DNA of 7,022 nt, taken from contig JAFUJY010000268.1 in NCBI GenBank assembly GCA_017467985.1, forward strand, positions 1 to 7,022, given 5' to 3'. Numbering within the stretch: the first letter of the stretch is position 1; each line of letters begins with the position of its first letter. This DNA comes from Bacillota bacterium (GTDB taxonomy: Bacteria; Bacillota; Clostridia; Lachnospirales; Bianqueaceae). The notes below the pieces were generated by a model. That model did not search any database, was not told the DNA's origin, and saw only the letters and a list, made by a program, of their open reading frames with translations. The position numbers and the translations under genes are program-made. This document shows, piece after piece, positions 1 through 6,336 of the stretch.

Positions 1-669
1 AATGTTAACTACCCGGCTTTTCAGGGGAAGGACGGAGCGAAAGCGGGCGATCATCCGCTGCAGCTGCTGATCCTCAGGGCGGCAATCAGTAATAATCACC
101 ACGTCCTTTTTGCTGTGCTTAGGTGCCGGAGCAGGGATATGAACAGCTATGGGAACAAATGCAGGCGCCGGCTGGGGCAGTTCTTCATAGTGATCCTGCT
201 TCATGCACCACAGGATGTAACGGAAGAACTTGCGGGCCTCGGTCTGTCCCTTTTCGTGGAGCAGGTCGTCCATATCCGCGGACAGTCCCCGGATGTACTT
301 CATGCCCAGGTCCTGAACATTGTCCTGAATATAACGATGGGCCGTCACATCGTAAAAGTGCTTGGATGTGGTAATTTGGCTGACAAACTTGCCGGAGAGG
401 TCAATGCCCGAGTCCTTAACCAGTTCCATAAAACGATGGAGCTGGCAGGGAGCGATAAAAGTATATACCGGATAGGAAAATAAAATCAAGTCTGCTTCCT
501 GCATGGAGGCCAGAACCTTGTCGGGATCCTTAGCGATGGAGCGAATCTGCTGGCCTACGGCATGATAGGAAAAGGTATGCTCCGGAAAACACTGTTCCAG
601 ATACAATACGGTCTGCAGAGTAATACTATTGCGGCCCTTGGGACTGCCGTTGATGACTGTAATTTTCAT
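1..669 (-). CDS. Flavodoxin-fold NAD(P)H-dependent oxidoreductase, 3'-truncated by window edge
   Basis: The reading frame is open from the ATG at 669 down to base 1 (223 codons, no stop), so the C-terminus lies outside the window. The protein starts MKITVINGSPKG, a beta strand followed by the phosphate-binding loop of flavodoxin/NADPH-dependent FMN reductase folds (residues 7-15, NGSPKGRNS). It continues with FSYPVYTF at 64-71, the usual flavin-contacting strand and loop, and a conserved-looking block around KHFYDVTAH (103-111) and LSADMDDLL (129-137). A Pro-rich linker (about 165-184) leads into a second alpha/beta start, KKDVVIITDC (187-196). This recalls clostridial flavoproteins with two domains, the second often ending in a Cys cluster; that part is not visible here. 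It should bind FMN in the cytoplasm and reduce an unknown substrate. No upstream in-frame start exists after the tetR stop, which lies in the same frame nine codons earlier. The gene is the second in an operon with the TetR regulator. The family is fairly sure; the substrate is unknown. Confidence 0.85.
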   Translation of the reverse strand, partial: MKITVINGSPKGRNSITLQTVLYLEQCFPEHTFSYHAVGQQIRSIAKDPDKVLASMQEADLILFSYPVYTFIAPCQLHRFMELVKDSGIDLSGKFVSQITTSKHFYDVTAHRYIQDNVQDLGMKYIRGLSADMDDLLHEKGQTEARKFFRYILWCMKQDHYEELPQPAPAFVPIAVHIPAPAPKHSKKDVVIITDCRPEDQQLQRMIARFRSVLPLKSRVVNI

Positions 670-675
670 GATGGT

Positions 676-687
676 AAAGGATCCTTT
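676..687 (-). promoter_or_regulatory. Ribosome binding site of the flavodoxin gene inside a 12-nt palindrome
   Basis: On the minus strand AAAGGA is the only Shine-Dalgarno-like stretch before the ATG at 669. It lies 12 nt upstream, longer than usual. It forms half of the perfect palindrome AAAGGATCCTTT. The unusual spacing suggests modest initiation, perhaps helped by coupling to tetR translation, whose stop is 27 nt upstream. Confidence 0.45.
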
Positions 688-696
688 CGATAGTAT

Positions 697-1227
697 TTAT
701 TTAAGCAATTTTTGCAAGATAGGCTGCATTTGCTCATAGGATAAATCAGAATGAATGGCTGTGGAGAGCAGAGCTTCTGCCAAAAAGACAGGAAGACCTT
801 CGGTAAAAAGACAATTAAAGTGTTCCAGAAGAGGAGTAATAATGTTTACAATTTGCTGCAGCAACAGAGAATGGCGGGTACGCAGCATCTCGTTGGTTTG
901 GGAAGGAGTTCCGTTCTGGGCCCATGCATTTTCGTAAAGGCGGGTAAAGCAGGAGATGGCCCGGTATACAGCCTGCAGACCATCGATGACAGTATCAGCC
1001 TGGGAAGAAGCCAGGCTGGCATTGTCCAGCATTTTTAACCAGTCATCCAGCATGATGGAGGCGACCAGCATGTCCTTGGATTCAAAATAGTTATAGACAG
1101 TACCTACGGCCACATGACATTCTGCAGCCACTCGGCGAATGGTCAGCGTATGATAGTCCGCATTCAGCAGGATGCGCTTGGAAACTCTTAAAATATTTTC
1201 TCGGAGATCTTCAATAATCTTTGGCAT
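697..1227 (-). CDS. TetR/AcrR-family transcriptional repressor
   Basis: The 176-residue protein has the layout of a TetR repressor. A short first helix is followed by a helix-turn-helix at about residues 28-48, with the typical recognition segment VAVGTVYNYFESKDML (39-54). A helical C-terminal half (about 55-176), poorly conserved in the family, would bind a ligand and dimerise. An open frame extends upstream to 1293, but the ATG at 1227 is chosen because GAGGTG sits 6 nt before it, the protein then starts at the normal distance from the helix-turn-helix, and the longer forms would begin at or upstream of the predicted transcript start. The first gene of a two-gene operon, it probably represses itself and the downstream flavoprotein until a small, perhaps electrophilic or redox-active, compound binds; the inducer is a guess from the neighbour. 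A perfect inverted repeat at its promoter is the likely operator. Family assignment is firm. Confidence 0.92.
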   Translation of the reverse strand: MPKIIEDLRENILRVSKRILLNADYHTLTIRRVAAECHVAVGTVYNYFESKDMLVASIMLDDWLKMLDNASLASSQADTVIDGLQAVYRAISCFTRLYENAWAQNGTPSQTNEMLRTRHSLLLQQIVNIITPLLEHFNCLFTEGLPVFLAEALLSTAIHSDLSYEQMQPILQKLLK

Positions 1228-1231
1228 ATGT

Positions 1232-1237
1232 AACACC
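1232..1237 (-). promoter_or_regulatory. Ribosome binding site that fixes the tetR start
   Basis: The minus strand reads GAGGTG, then TTACAT, then ATG at 1227. The near-ideal complementarity and spacing select this start over the in-frame ATGs at 1293 and 1260, which lack such a site. Confidence 0.75.
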
Positions 1238-1240
1238 TCG

Positions 1241-1265
1241 TTTTTATGAACATGTTTCATAAAAA
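1241..1265. promoter_or_regulatory. Putative TetR operator: perfect 10-bp inverted repeat with 5-nt spacer
   Basis: The arms TTTTTATGAA (1241-1250) and TTCATAAAAA (1256-1265) are exact reverse complements around CATGT. The site shares a base with the -10 box of the tetR promoter and covers the predicted start of transcription near 1258. A bound TetR dimer there would block initiation, the standard autorepression layout for the family. The repeat is seen directly; its binding by this TetR is inferred from position. An AT-rich hairpin in the 5' leader is a less likely reading. Confidence 0.7.
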
Positions 1266-1293
1266 GAATATCATATCCCAGGGGAAAAGTCAA
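1265..1293 (-). promoter_or_regulatory. Sigma-A-type promoter of the tetR-flavoprotein operon
   Basis: On the minus strand TTGACT (1293-1288) and TATTCT (1270-1265) are separated by exactly 17 nt. Transcription would start near 1258, giving a leader of about 30 nt before the tetR ATG. Confidence 0.75.
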
Positions 1294-1330
1294 TATATGT
1301 ATTTATTTACAAATAGAGGTGCTAAATCCC

Positions 1331-1359
1331 TTGATTTTTATTGAGGCAAATGCTATAAT
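1331..1359 (+). promoter_or_regulatory. Sigma-A-type promoter of yfhO, extended -10
   Basis: TTGATT (1331-1336) and a perfect TATAAT (1354-1359) are spaced 17 nt apart. TG at 1351-1352 makes the -10 an extended one. Transcription would start near 1366, about 28 nt before the yfhO ATG. It is divergent from the tetR promoter, with about 37 nt between the two -35 boxes. No operator-like repeat resembling the TetR site is seen here, so expression is probably constitutive and strong. Confidence 0.8.
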
Positions 1360-1393
1360 TTGATAGTGATTAAAATAAGGGGGAGTCTGCGCA

Positions 1394-3922
1394 ATGGAAG
1401 ACGAACAGGTAAAAGTACCGGAAGAGGGAACGGTACAAACAGTAACGAAAAAGAAAAAGCAGCCATTAAATGAAGACTGGTTTGGAATCTGTAATGGCCG
1501 TCATATATTATTTAAGAGCTTTATGCTGGCACTGATTACATCGATTGTGATGTTCTTGCCGGCGATCATCTGGGATCAGGGGTACTTTTTGTTTTTAGGG
1601 GACTTTAATTCCCAGCAGGTGCCTTTTTATAAACTGGCCCATTCGGCGGTGCGCTCCGGTAATCTGGGGTGGAACTGGTATACGGATTTGGGTGCCAATT
1701 TTATTGGTTCGTATACCTTTTATTTGCTGGGCAGTCCTTTTTTCTGGCTGACACTGCCATTTCCAAATGATTGGGTACCTTATTTGATGGGGCCGCTGCT
1801 GATGTTAAAGTATGCCACCATGTCTATGACGGCAACGGCATGGCTGCGCCGTTATGTAAAGCATTCTGAATATGCAATTTTGGGTGGGTTGTTGTATGCT
1901 TTTTCCGGGTATACCATGTACAACACCTTCTTTAACCATTTTCTGGATGTGATGGCATTCTTCCCGCTGATGCTGATTGGCATGGACGAGCTGGTGGAGA
2001 ATAATACCCGGGGGGTATTTGCCCTGGCGGTAGCCATCAATGCCATTATCAATTATGTATTTTTTGCGGGGGAAGCCGTCTTTATGATTCTGTACTTCTT
2101 TGTAAAAGTATGGATGGGCGGATACAAAACTACGTTTAAGCGCTTTATTGCAGTGGGCGTGGAGGCGATTCTGGGCTTTATGATCAGTGCTTTTTTGGTG
2201 CTGCCGTCCTTAATTGTCATGCTGGATAATCCCCGTTCCAGCGGGTTCCTGACTGGGTATGATTTCTGGATTTATGACTATGAGCGTAAGCCCTGGGTGA
2301 TTTTGCTGAACTTCTTCTTCCCGCCGGAGCTGCCCTCTCAGCCTATTTTCATTACCAATTCTTACATGCGCTGGACTTCTGTACAGGCTTATATTCCGGT
2401 GCTGAGCATGTGCGGTGTTATCGCCTTTTTGCGGGAGAAGCGCAGACATTGGCTGAAGCACTTTATTATCTTACTGTTTATCATGGCCTTTATTCCGGGA
2501 CTGAACAGTATGTTCACTATGATGAACGACTCCTATTATGCAAGATGGTACTTCATGTTTGTGCTGATTCTCATCCTGGCCACGGTGATGACCTTGGAGC
2601 AGGGAGACCAGCAGGAACTGATGGATGGTTTCAAGATTACCACCGTATTTACTGTGATTGTGATTTTGGCCATGGTGCTGACTCCTGAAATGGAAACTGT
2701 AACCAACGAAGTACCGGTGCAGATAACGGACTCTGCGGGCAACGTGACTGTGGAGATGGAAGAGGTGGAAGAGGAAGTCATTGAGCTGGGTATTTTCAAT
2801 GAAACCTTTACTGTGCCCTTTGTCATCATGTGTTTGACCTGTCTTGTTTCAGCCTATGGATTATATTATATTTTCCAGCATCGACAGCTGCGGCCCAAGC
2901 TGTTTGCCAATTATCTGCTGATTGCAGTGTGTTTGTTTGGTATGATTTACGGTAATTATTATGTGGTATACGGTAAGACTCGTTCCTACGACACAAAGAA
3001 TTATATTATTCCGGATGCGATCCAGGGACAGGACAAGATTTATTTCCCGGAGGAGGATCGGGATCGGTTCTTCCGTATCGATAATGACGATTCCTTTATT
3101 AATATGGGTATGTTCTGGGAGGTGCCGGACATGCATGCCTTCCACAGTATTGTACCCGTATCCATTATGGATTTTTATGAATATATTGGTGACGAGCGGG
3201 ATGTTAACTCCAAGATGGATTATAAACGATATGCATCCAGGTCACTATTCTCGGTAAAATATTTCTGCGACCGTATTGATTATCGTTCAGACATTTTTGG
3301 CGATCCCACGGAAGAGAATCCGGAAACCAAGATGCCGGGTTACACCTATTTGTATGACATGGCCGGTTTTGCCGTATGGGAAAATGAAAATTATATTCCC
3401 ATGGGCTTTACCTATGATGTATTTATCCGTCAGTCCGTCGTGGACCAGATGGGAGTCAACAACCGGGATGAACTGATGCTAAAGGCCCTGATCTTGAGTG
3501 ACGAGCAGGCAGAAAAATACGGTGATCTTATGCTGGAGGCTTCTTCTGAGCGCAGTTTCAGTTATACTTATGAGAAGTTCGTTGAGGACTGTGATGAACG
3601 TGCTGCAGAATCCGCCTATTATTTCAGTTATGATAATACGGGCTTTACCGCCAAGATTGAGCTGGAAAGCGACAATCTGGTATTCTTCAGCGTACCCTAC
3701 GAAGAGGGCTGGACTGCGGAGGTCAATGGTGAGCCGGTGGAAGTGGAGAAGGTACAGATCGGTTTCATGGCTGTGAAGGCCCAGGCCGGCGATAATACCA
3801 TTCGCTTCTATTATAATACCCCTGGTCTGAAGGCAGGTATTGCCATCAGCGTATGCGGATGTATGATTTTGGCTGCTTATTGGATCGGCAGTGAGATGTA
3901 TAAAAAGAAGGTGGCCGTGTGA
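1394..3922 (+). CDS. yfhO: YfhO-family polytopic membrane protein, probable lipid-linked-sugar glycosyltransferase (GT-C type)
   Basis: This 842-residue integral membrane protein has a basic cytoplasmic N-terminus (about 1-38), a first membrane span (about 40-60), and then the motif GDFNSQQVPFY (69-79). Its Asp sits where GT-C glycosyltransferases keep their catalytic acid outside the membrane. About a dozen further spans follow up to about 525. An acidic extracytoplasmic loop (about 431-470) is followed by a large soluble domain (about 526-810) and a final span (about 813-832) with a basic tail. The stretch FFSVPYEEGWTAEVNGEPV (764-782), then GFMAVKAQAGDNTIRFYY, is the classic C-terminal signature of YfhO. 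In Bacillus subtilis, YfhO is needed to transfer GlcNAc from undecaprenyl phosphate to lipoteichoic acid, acting with CsbB and a GtrA flippase. The gtrA gene just downstream supports such a role here; sugar and acceptor are unknown. AAGGGGGAG at 1377-1385, 8 nt before the ATG, supports the start. Family is firm; reaction is inferred. Confidence 0.9.
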   Translation: MEDEQVKVPEEGTVQTVTKKKKQPLNEDWFGICNGRHILFKSFMLALITSIVMFLPAIIWDQGYFLFLGDFNSQQVPFYKLAHSAVRSGNLGWNWYTDLGANFIGSYTFYLLGSPFFWLTLPFPNDWVPYLMGPLLMLKYATMSMTATAWLRRYVKHSEYAILGGLLYAFSGYTMYNTFFNHFLDVMAFFPLMLIGMDELVENNTRGVFALAVAINAIINYVFFAGEAVFMILYFFVKVWMGGYKTTFKRFIAVGVEAILGFMISAFLVLPSLIVMLDNPRSSGFLTGYDFWIYDYERKPWVILLNFFFPPELPSQPIFITNSYMRWTSVQAYIPVLSMCGVIAFLREKRRHWLKHFIILLFIMAFIPGLNSMFTMMNDSYYARWYFMFVLILILATVMTLEQGDQQELMDGFKITTVFTVIVILAMVLTPEMETVTNEVPVQITDSAGNVTVEMEEVEEEVIELGIFNETFTVPFVIMCLTCLVSAYGLYYIFQHRQLRPKLFANYLLIAVCLFGMIYGNYYVVYGKTRSYDTKNYIIPDAIQGQDKIYFPEEDRDRFFRIDNDDSFINMGMFWEVPDMHAFHSIVPVSIMDFYEYIGDERDVNSKMDYKRYASRSLFSVKYFCDRIDYRSDIFGDPTEENPETKMPGYTYLYDMAGFAVWENENYIPMGFTYDVFIRQSVVDQMGVNNRDELMLKALILSDEQAEKYGDLMLEASSERSFSYTYEKFVEDCDERAAESAYYFSYDNTGFTAKIELESDNLVFFSVPYEEGWTAEVNGEPVEVEKVQIGFMAVKAQAGDNTIRFYYNTPGLKAGIAISVCGCMILAAYWIGSEMYKKKVAV

Positions 3923-3940
3923 AAAACAAGTTTTTCACAC
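3917..3940. repeat. 11-bp inverted repeat across the yfhO stop codon
   Basis: GTGTGAAAAAC (3917-3927) and GTTTTTCACAC (3930-3940) are perfect reverse complements separated by AA. The left arm contains the end of yfhO, including the TGA at 3920-3922. There is no T-run after the stem, so it is not a standard terminator on the plus strand. It may protect the 3' end of the yfhO message or form one end of a small repeat element. Confidence 0.6.
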
Positions 3941-4038
3941 CGCGTTTTGTGGCTTTCGCCACTGTGAGCAGCGGCGATTTTGCTTCGCAAAACCAGTCAC
4001 AATTCCGAAAGAAAGGATGCTTTCGCTTGCGCGAAAGC
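3941..4038. repeat. Hairpin-dense spacer between yfhO and gtrA, possible small palindromic repeat element
   Basis: Three more perfect short stem-loops lie in this noncoding stretch: GTGGC/GCCAC with loop TTTC (3949-3962), TTTTGC/GCAAAA with loop TTC (3978-3992), and GCTTTCGC/GCGAAAGC with loop TTGC (4019-4038). The word CTTTCG or its complement occurs at 3953, 4006, 4020 and 4032, so alternative pairings are possible. The spacer is unusually long and structured for two cotranscribed genes. It could be a copy of a dispersed palindromic intergenic repeat or a mRNA-processing site; the sequence alone does not decide. Confidence 0.5.
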
Positions 4039-4049
4039 TAGGATGAAAA

Positions 4050-4478
4050 ATGAACAAGTTGTGGGATCTGTGTTGGGGTTTATATAAAAAATACGAAGAA
4101 ACCTTCTGGTACTTGGTATTTGGTGGGTTAACCACATTACTGAACTTAGGCGTTTTCTTTGTTATGCATGAATGCATGAGTATTGATAAAGTGGTGTCCA
4201 ATACAACTGCGTGGATTGCAGGGGTTCTGTTTGCCTTTGTAACCAACAAGCTATTTGTATTTCGCAGTGAGGGATGGAACGGCAGGAAACTTGCCTGGGA
4301 GTTTTTGACCTTTGTTTCAGCCAGGGTATTTTCCGGTGTGTTTGATATGGTATTTTTGCTGGCCTTTACCGGGTGGATTATTACACTGCCCACCATGCCC
4401 ATCAAGATTATCAGTAATATCCTGGTGATTATCATGAATTATGTGTTCAGCAAGTGGATCGTTTTTAAGAAAAAATAA
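4050..4478 (+). CDS. GtrA-family small membrane protein, probable polyprenyl-phosphate-sugar flippase
   Basis: The 142-residue protein has four predicted membrane spans (about 18-40, 50-70, 84-108, 117-138), matching the usual length and topology of GtrA proteins. Family hallmarks are the span-2 end FVTNKLFVF (63-71) and the C-terminal NYVFSKWIVFKKK (130-142) with its basic cytoplasmic tail. GtrA proteins are thought to flip undecaprenyl-phosphate-linked monosaccharides, made in the cytoplasm by a GT2 enzyme, to the outer face for a GT-C transferase. The adjoining YfhO is a fitting consumer. The GT2 enzyme is absent from the window and must be encoded elsewhere. No promoter is evident in the 127-nt gap after yfhO, so cotranscription is likely. 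The start at 4050 has AGGA 6 nt upstream (4040-4043). Family assignment is firm; flippase activity and sugar are inferred. Confidence 0.9.
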   Translation: MNKLWDLCWGLYKKYEETFWYLVFGGLTTLLNLGVFFVMHECMSIDKVVSNTTAWIAGVLFAFVTNKLFVFRSEGWNGRKLAWEFLTFVSARVFSGVFDMVFLLAFTGWIITLPTMPIKIISNILVIIMNYVFSKWIVFKKK

Positions 4479-4479
4479 G

Positions 4480-4514
4480 TCAAAGGGACACTTCCGGGGG
4501 AGGTGTCCCTTTGA
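4480..4514. terminator. Strong 16-bp hairpin after gtrA, likely bidirectional or partial terminator
   Basis: TCAAAGGGACAC (4480-4491) pairs perfectly with GTGTCCCTTTGA (4503-4514). Four further inner pairs (one G-U) close a GGG loop. On the plus strand only TGCACTTTTAC follows, a weak T-tract. On the minus strand the stem is followed at once by a long T-rich run, the complement of the A-rich end of gtrA, so it looks more effective against antisense transcripts. Only 24 nt separate the stem from the response-regulator ATG, too little for a promoter after it. The regulator must therefore be read through the hairpin or start from inside gtrA. Confidence 0.7.
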
Positions 4515-4525
4515 TGCACTTTTAC

Positions 4526-4534
4526 AAGGGAGGG
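4526..4534 (+). promoter_or_regulatory. Ribosome binding site of the response regulator
   Basis: AAGGGAGGG lies 4 nt before the ATG at 4539 and is a strong match to the anti-Shine-Dalgarno sequence. It lies 11 nt beyond the hairpin, so it stays free when the hairpin forms. Confidence 0.7.
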
Positions 4535-4538
4535 ATCA

Positions 4539-5249
4539 ATGGTGCAGGAAACAATATTAGTGGTGGATGATGAACGGGAGATCACCGATCTGTTGGAAGT
4601 ATACTTGTCCAATGACGGTTTTAGAGTCATCAAATGCTATAACGGACGGGCTGCACTGGCTGCCATTGAGCAGGAAAAAGAGAAGATGGACTTGGCGATA
4701 TTGGATATTATGCTGCCGGATATCAGTGGCTTTGATTTATGCTGCAGGATTCGGGATCGGTATACCTATCCGATCATTATGCTGACAGCTCGTGGGGAGG
4801 ACATGGATAAAATTAACGGCCTGAGTTTGGGGGCGGATGATTATGTAACGAAGCCCTTTAATCCACTGGAGTTGATGGCCCGAGTAAAGGCCCAGCTGCG
4901 CCGGGCAAAGCGCTACAGCAATGTACACGCTGAGGAAGAAGAAAAGGATGTTCTTGATTTGGGCGGACTGGTGATCAACCGGGCAACCCACGAATGTACA
5001 TTATATGGTAAGCAGATTGGATTAACCCCTATTGAGTTTAAGATTTTGTGGGTGTTATGCGAAAATCGAGGGGAAGTGGTCTCCTCGGAACAGTTGTTTG
5101 AACAGGTGTGGCAGGAAAAGTATCTTGACTGCAATAATACGGTTATGGTCCATATCCGCAGACTCCGGGAAAAGTTAGGGGAACCGGCCAGAAAGCCGAA
5201 GTGGATCAAAACCGTTTGGGGAGTAGGGTATAAAGTTGAAAAGGGATAA
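4539..5249 (+). CDS. OmpR/PhoB-class response regulator, VanR-like
   Basis: The 236-residue protein is a full-length OmpR-class regulator. The receiver domain (about 4-120) has the acidic pair D10-D11, phospho-acceptor D56 in LDIMLPD, T83 in LTAR and K105 in VTKPF, so all phosphorylation residues are intact. A short acidic linker (about 129-138) leads to a winged-helix DNA-binding domain (about 139-234), with the recognition region NNTVMVHIRRLREKL (199-213) and the C-terminal hairpin KTVWGVGYKVEK. The C-terminal half, including VVSSEQLFEQVW and IKTVWGVGYK, closely resembles VanR of glycopeptide-resistant enterococci as I recall it. It should be phosphorylated by the overlapping kinase and bind direct repeats as a dimer. 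A candidate site lies ahead of the M14 lipoprotein. No vanH, vanA/B or vanX gene is in the window, so a resistance role should not be assumed. Confidence 0.93.
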   Translation: MVQETILVVDDEREITDLLEVYLSNDGFRVIKCYNGRAALAAIEQEKEKMDLAILDIMLPDISGFDLCCRIRDRYTYPIIMLTARGEDMDKINGLSLGADDYVTKPFNPLELMARVKAQLRRAKRYSNVHAEEEEKDVLDLGGLVINRATHECTLYGKQIGLTPIEFKILWVLCENRGEVVSSEQLFEQVWQEKYLDCNNTVMVHIRRLREKLGEPARKPKWIKTVWGVGYKVEKG

Positions 5250-6336
5250 AAGACAAAATTTTGCATCCGGTCAGGTGTGGCGATTCTTGATTTATTCGCT
5301 CCTTTGGACTGTGATATTCTTAATTATCGCCTATGTGGTGACGGATGTATTGGTAAAACAGAGAATTACAGAGTTTTTATATGCTCTGCTGCCGGAGGAA
5401 AGCTATTTTTGGCTGGCGGATGCCTGGATCTTTTTGGGTGTGACCATCTATGTAATTGTGGAACTGATCATTGCCGCAAGAAGAATTCTGTACTGCGGGC
5501 GGTTCGCCCAGCAGATCCAGCGGGACTTGACAGTACTTATGACACCGGAGAAGGATGTTTCGGACTATCCCGAGCGGTTAAAAAGTACAGAAGTGCAGTT
5601 AAAAGATATTCAGCATTCCATTTTTCGCAGTGCCCAGATTGCAAAAGAGGCTGAACAGCGAAAGAATGACTTGGTTATTTATTTGGCCCATGATTTAAAG
5701 ACGCCTTTGACATCTGTGGTGGGTTATCTGTCCCTGTTGGAGGAACTGCCGGAACTGGATACCCAGACAAGGGCAAAATATGTGGGGATCGCGCTGAATA
5801 AGGCCTATCGATTGGAGCAGCTGATCGATGAGTTGTTTGAAATTACACGGTTTAACCTGCAGACCGTTGAATTGTCAGAGACCCATATTGACTTAACCAT
5901 GATGCTGTATCAGATATCCGAAGAGTTTTATCCTGCATTTTCGGCAAAAAATCTTACCCTGGAGCAGCATATTGAGTCCGGTCTGAAGTTCAAAGGGGAT
6001 GCGGATAAATTGGCCCGGGTATTTGATAATTTGCTGCGTAACGCCATAAGTTATAGTCATGCCGGAACAGAAGTGACTCTGTCGGCAATTCAAAATGATA
6101 CTCATATTCGTATCGGTGTGCGCAACAGCGGTGATAGAATTCCAACCCAGAAATTAAAGCGGTTATTTGAAAAGTTTTATCGGGCGGACCCTTCCCGTGG
6201 TACCGGCAGCGGTGGTACAGGCTTGGGCTTGGCCATTGCAAAGCAGTTAGTAGAATTGCATCATGGTACGATTGATGTGGTCAGCAATGATCAATATACA
6301 GAGTTTACGGTGTTGTTGGATCGAAACGAATTGTAA
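5236..6336 (+). CDS. Membrane sensor histidine kinase, VanS-like
   Basis: The 366-residue kinase has two membrane spans (about 16-37 and 62-80) around a short outside loop of about 24 residues. There follows a linker with helical, coiled-coil-like character (about 90-142), the dimerisation/phosphoacceptor domain with H152 in YLAHDLKTPLTS, and the ATPase domain: N-box FDNLLRNA (263-270), G1-like NSGDRIP (297-303) in place of the usual DxGxG, F-box FEKFYRAD (311-318), and G2 GGTGLGLAIAK (326-336). Stretches such as AEQRKNDLVIYLAHDLKTPLTS, NKAYRLEQLIDELFEITRFNLQT and the degenerate G1 box are shared with VanS. The TTG start at 5236 overlaps the regulator by 14 nt, with TAGGG 7 nt upstream; no ATG lies near the N-terminus, so TTG is the best choice. 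The tiny outer loop suggests sensing through the membrane or of a ligand at the bilayer surface. Signal unknown. Confidence 0.92.
   Translation: MKRDKRQNFASGQVWRFLIYSLLWTVIFLIIAYVVTDVLVKQRITEFLYALLPEESYFWLADAWIFLGVTIYVIVELIIAARRILYCGRFAQQIQRDLTVLMTPEKDVSDYPERLKSTEVQLKDIQHSIFRSAQIAKEAEQRKNDLVIYLAHDLKTPLTSVVGYLSLLEELPELDTQTRAKYVGIALNKAYRLEQLIDELFEITRFNLQTVELSETHIDLTMMLYQISEEFYPAFSAKNLTLEQHIESGLKFKGDADKLARVFDNLLRNAISYSHAGTEVTLSAIQNDTHIRIGVRNSGDRIPTQKLKRLFEKFYRADPSRGTGSGGTGLGLAIAKQLVELHHGTIDVVSNDQYTEFTVLLDRNEL

Noticed and set aside
115..483. A 122-codon plus-strand ORF
   Set aside because: It lies antisense to the flavodoxin gene, has no ribosome binding site and encodes nothing resembling a known family. 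The minus-strand frame has clear domain motifs.
1228..1293. A longer TetR protein starting at 1293 or 1260
   Set aside because: These ATGs lie at or upstream of the predicted transcription start and lack a Shine-Dalgarno site. The ATG at 1227 has an excellent one.
4017..4046. A nine-codon leader ORF (ATG at 4017, MLSLARKLG, TGA at 4044) ending 3 nt before gtrA
   Set aside because: Its only Shine-Dalgarno match (AAAGG) abuts the ATG, with no spacing. The ORF is mostly the hairpin sequence, so it is most likely chance.
4305..4332. A possible internal promoter in gtrA (TTGACC, 16 nt, TATTTT) for the response regulator
   Set aside because: The -10 is poor, the spacing is short and the match lies in coding sequence under protein constraint. 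It cannot be told from chance without transcript data.
4539..6336. A vancomycin-resistance locus (vanRS)
   Set aside because: The regulator and kinase resemble VanR/VanS, but no D-lactate dehydrogenase, D-Ala-D-Lac/D-Ser ligase or VanX dipeptidase is encoded in the window. Related two-component pairs are common in susceptible Clostridia.
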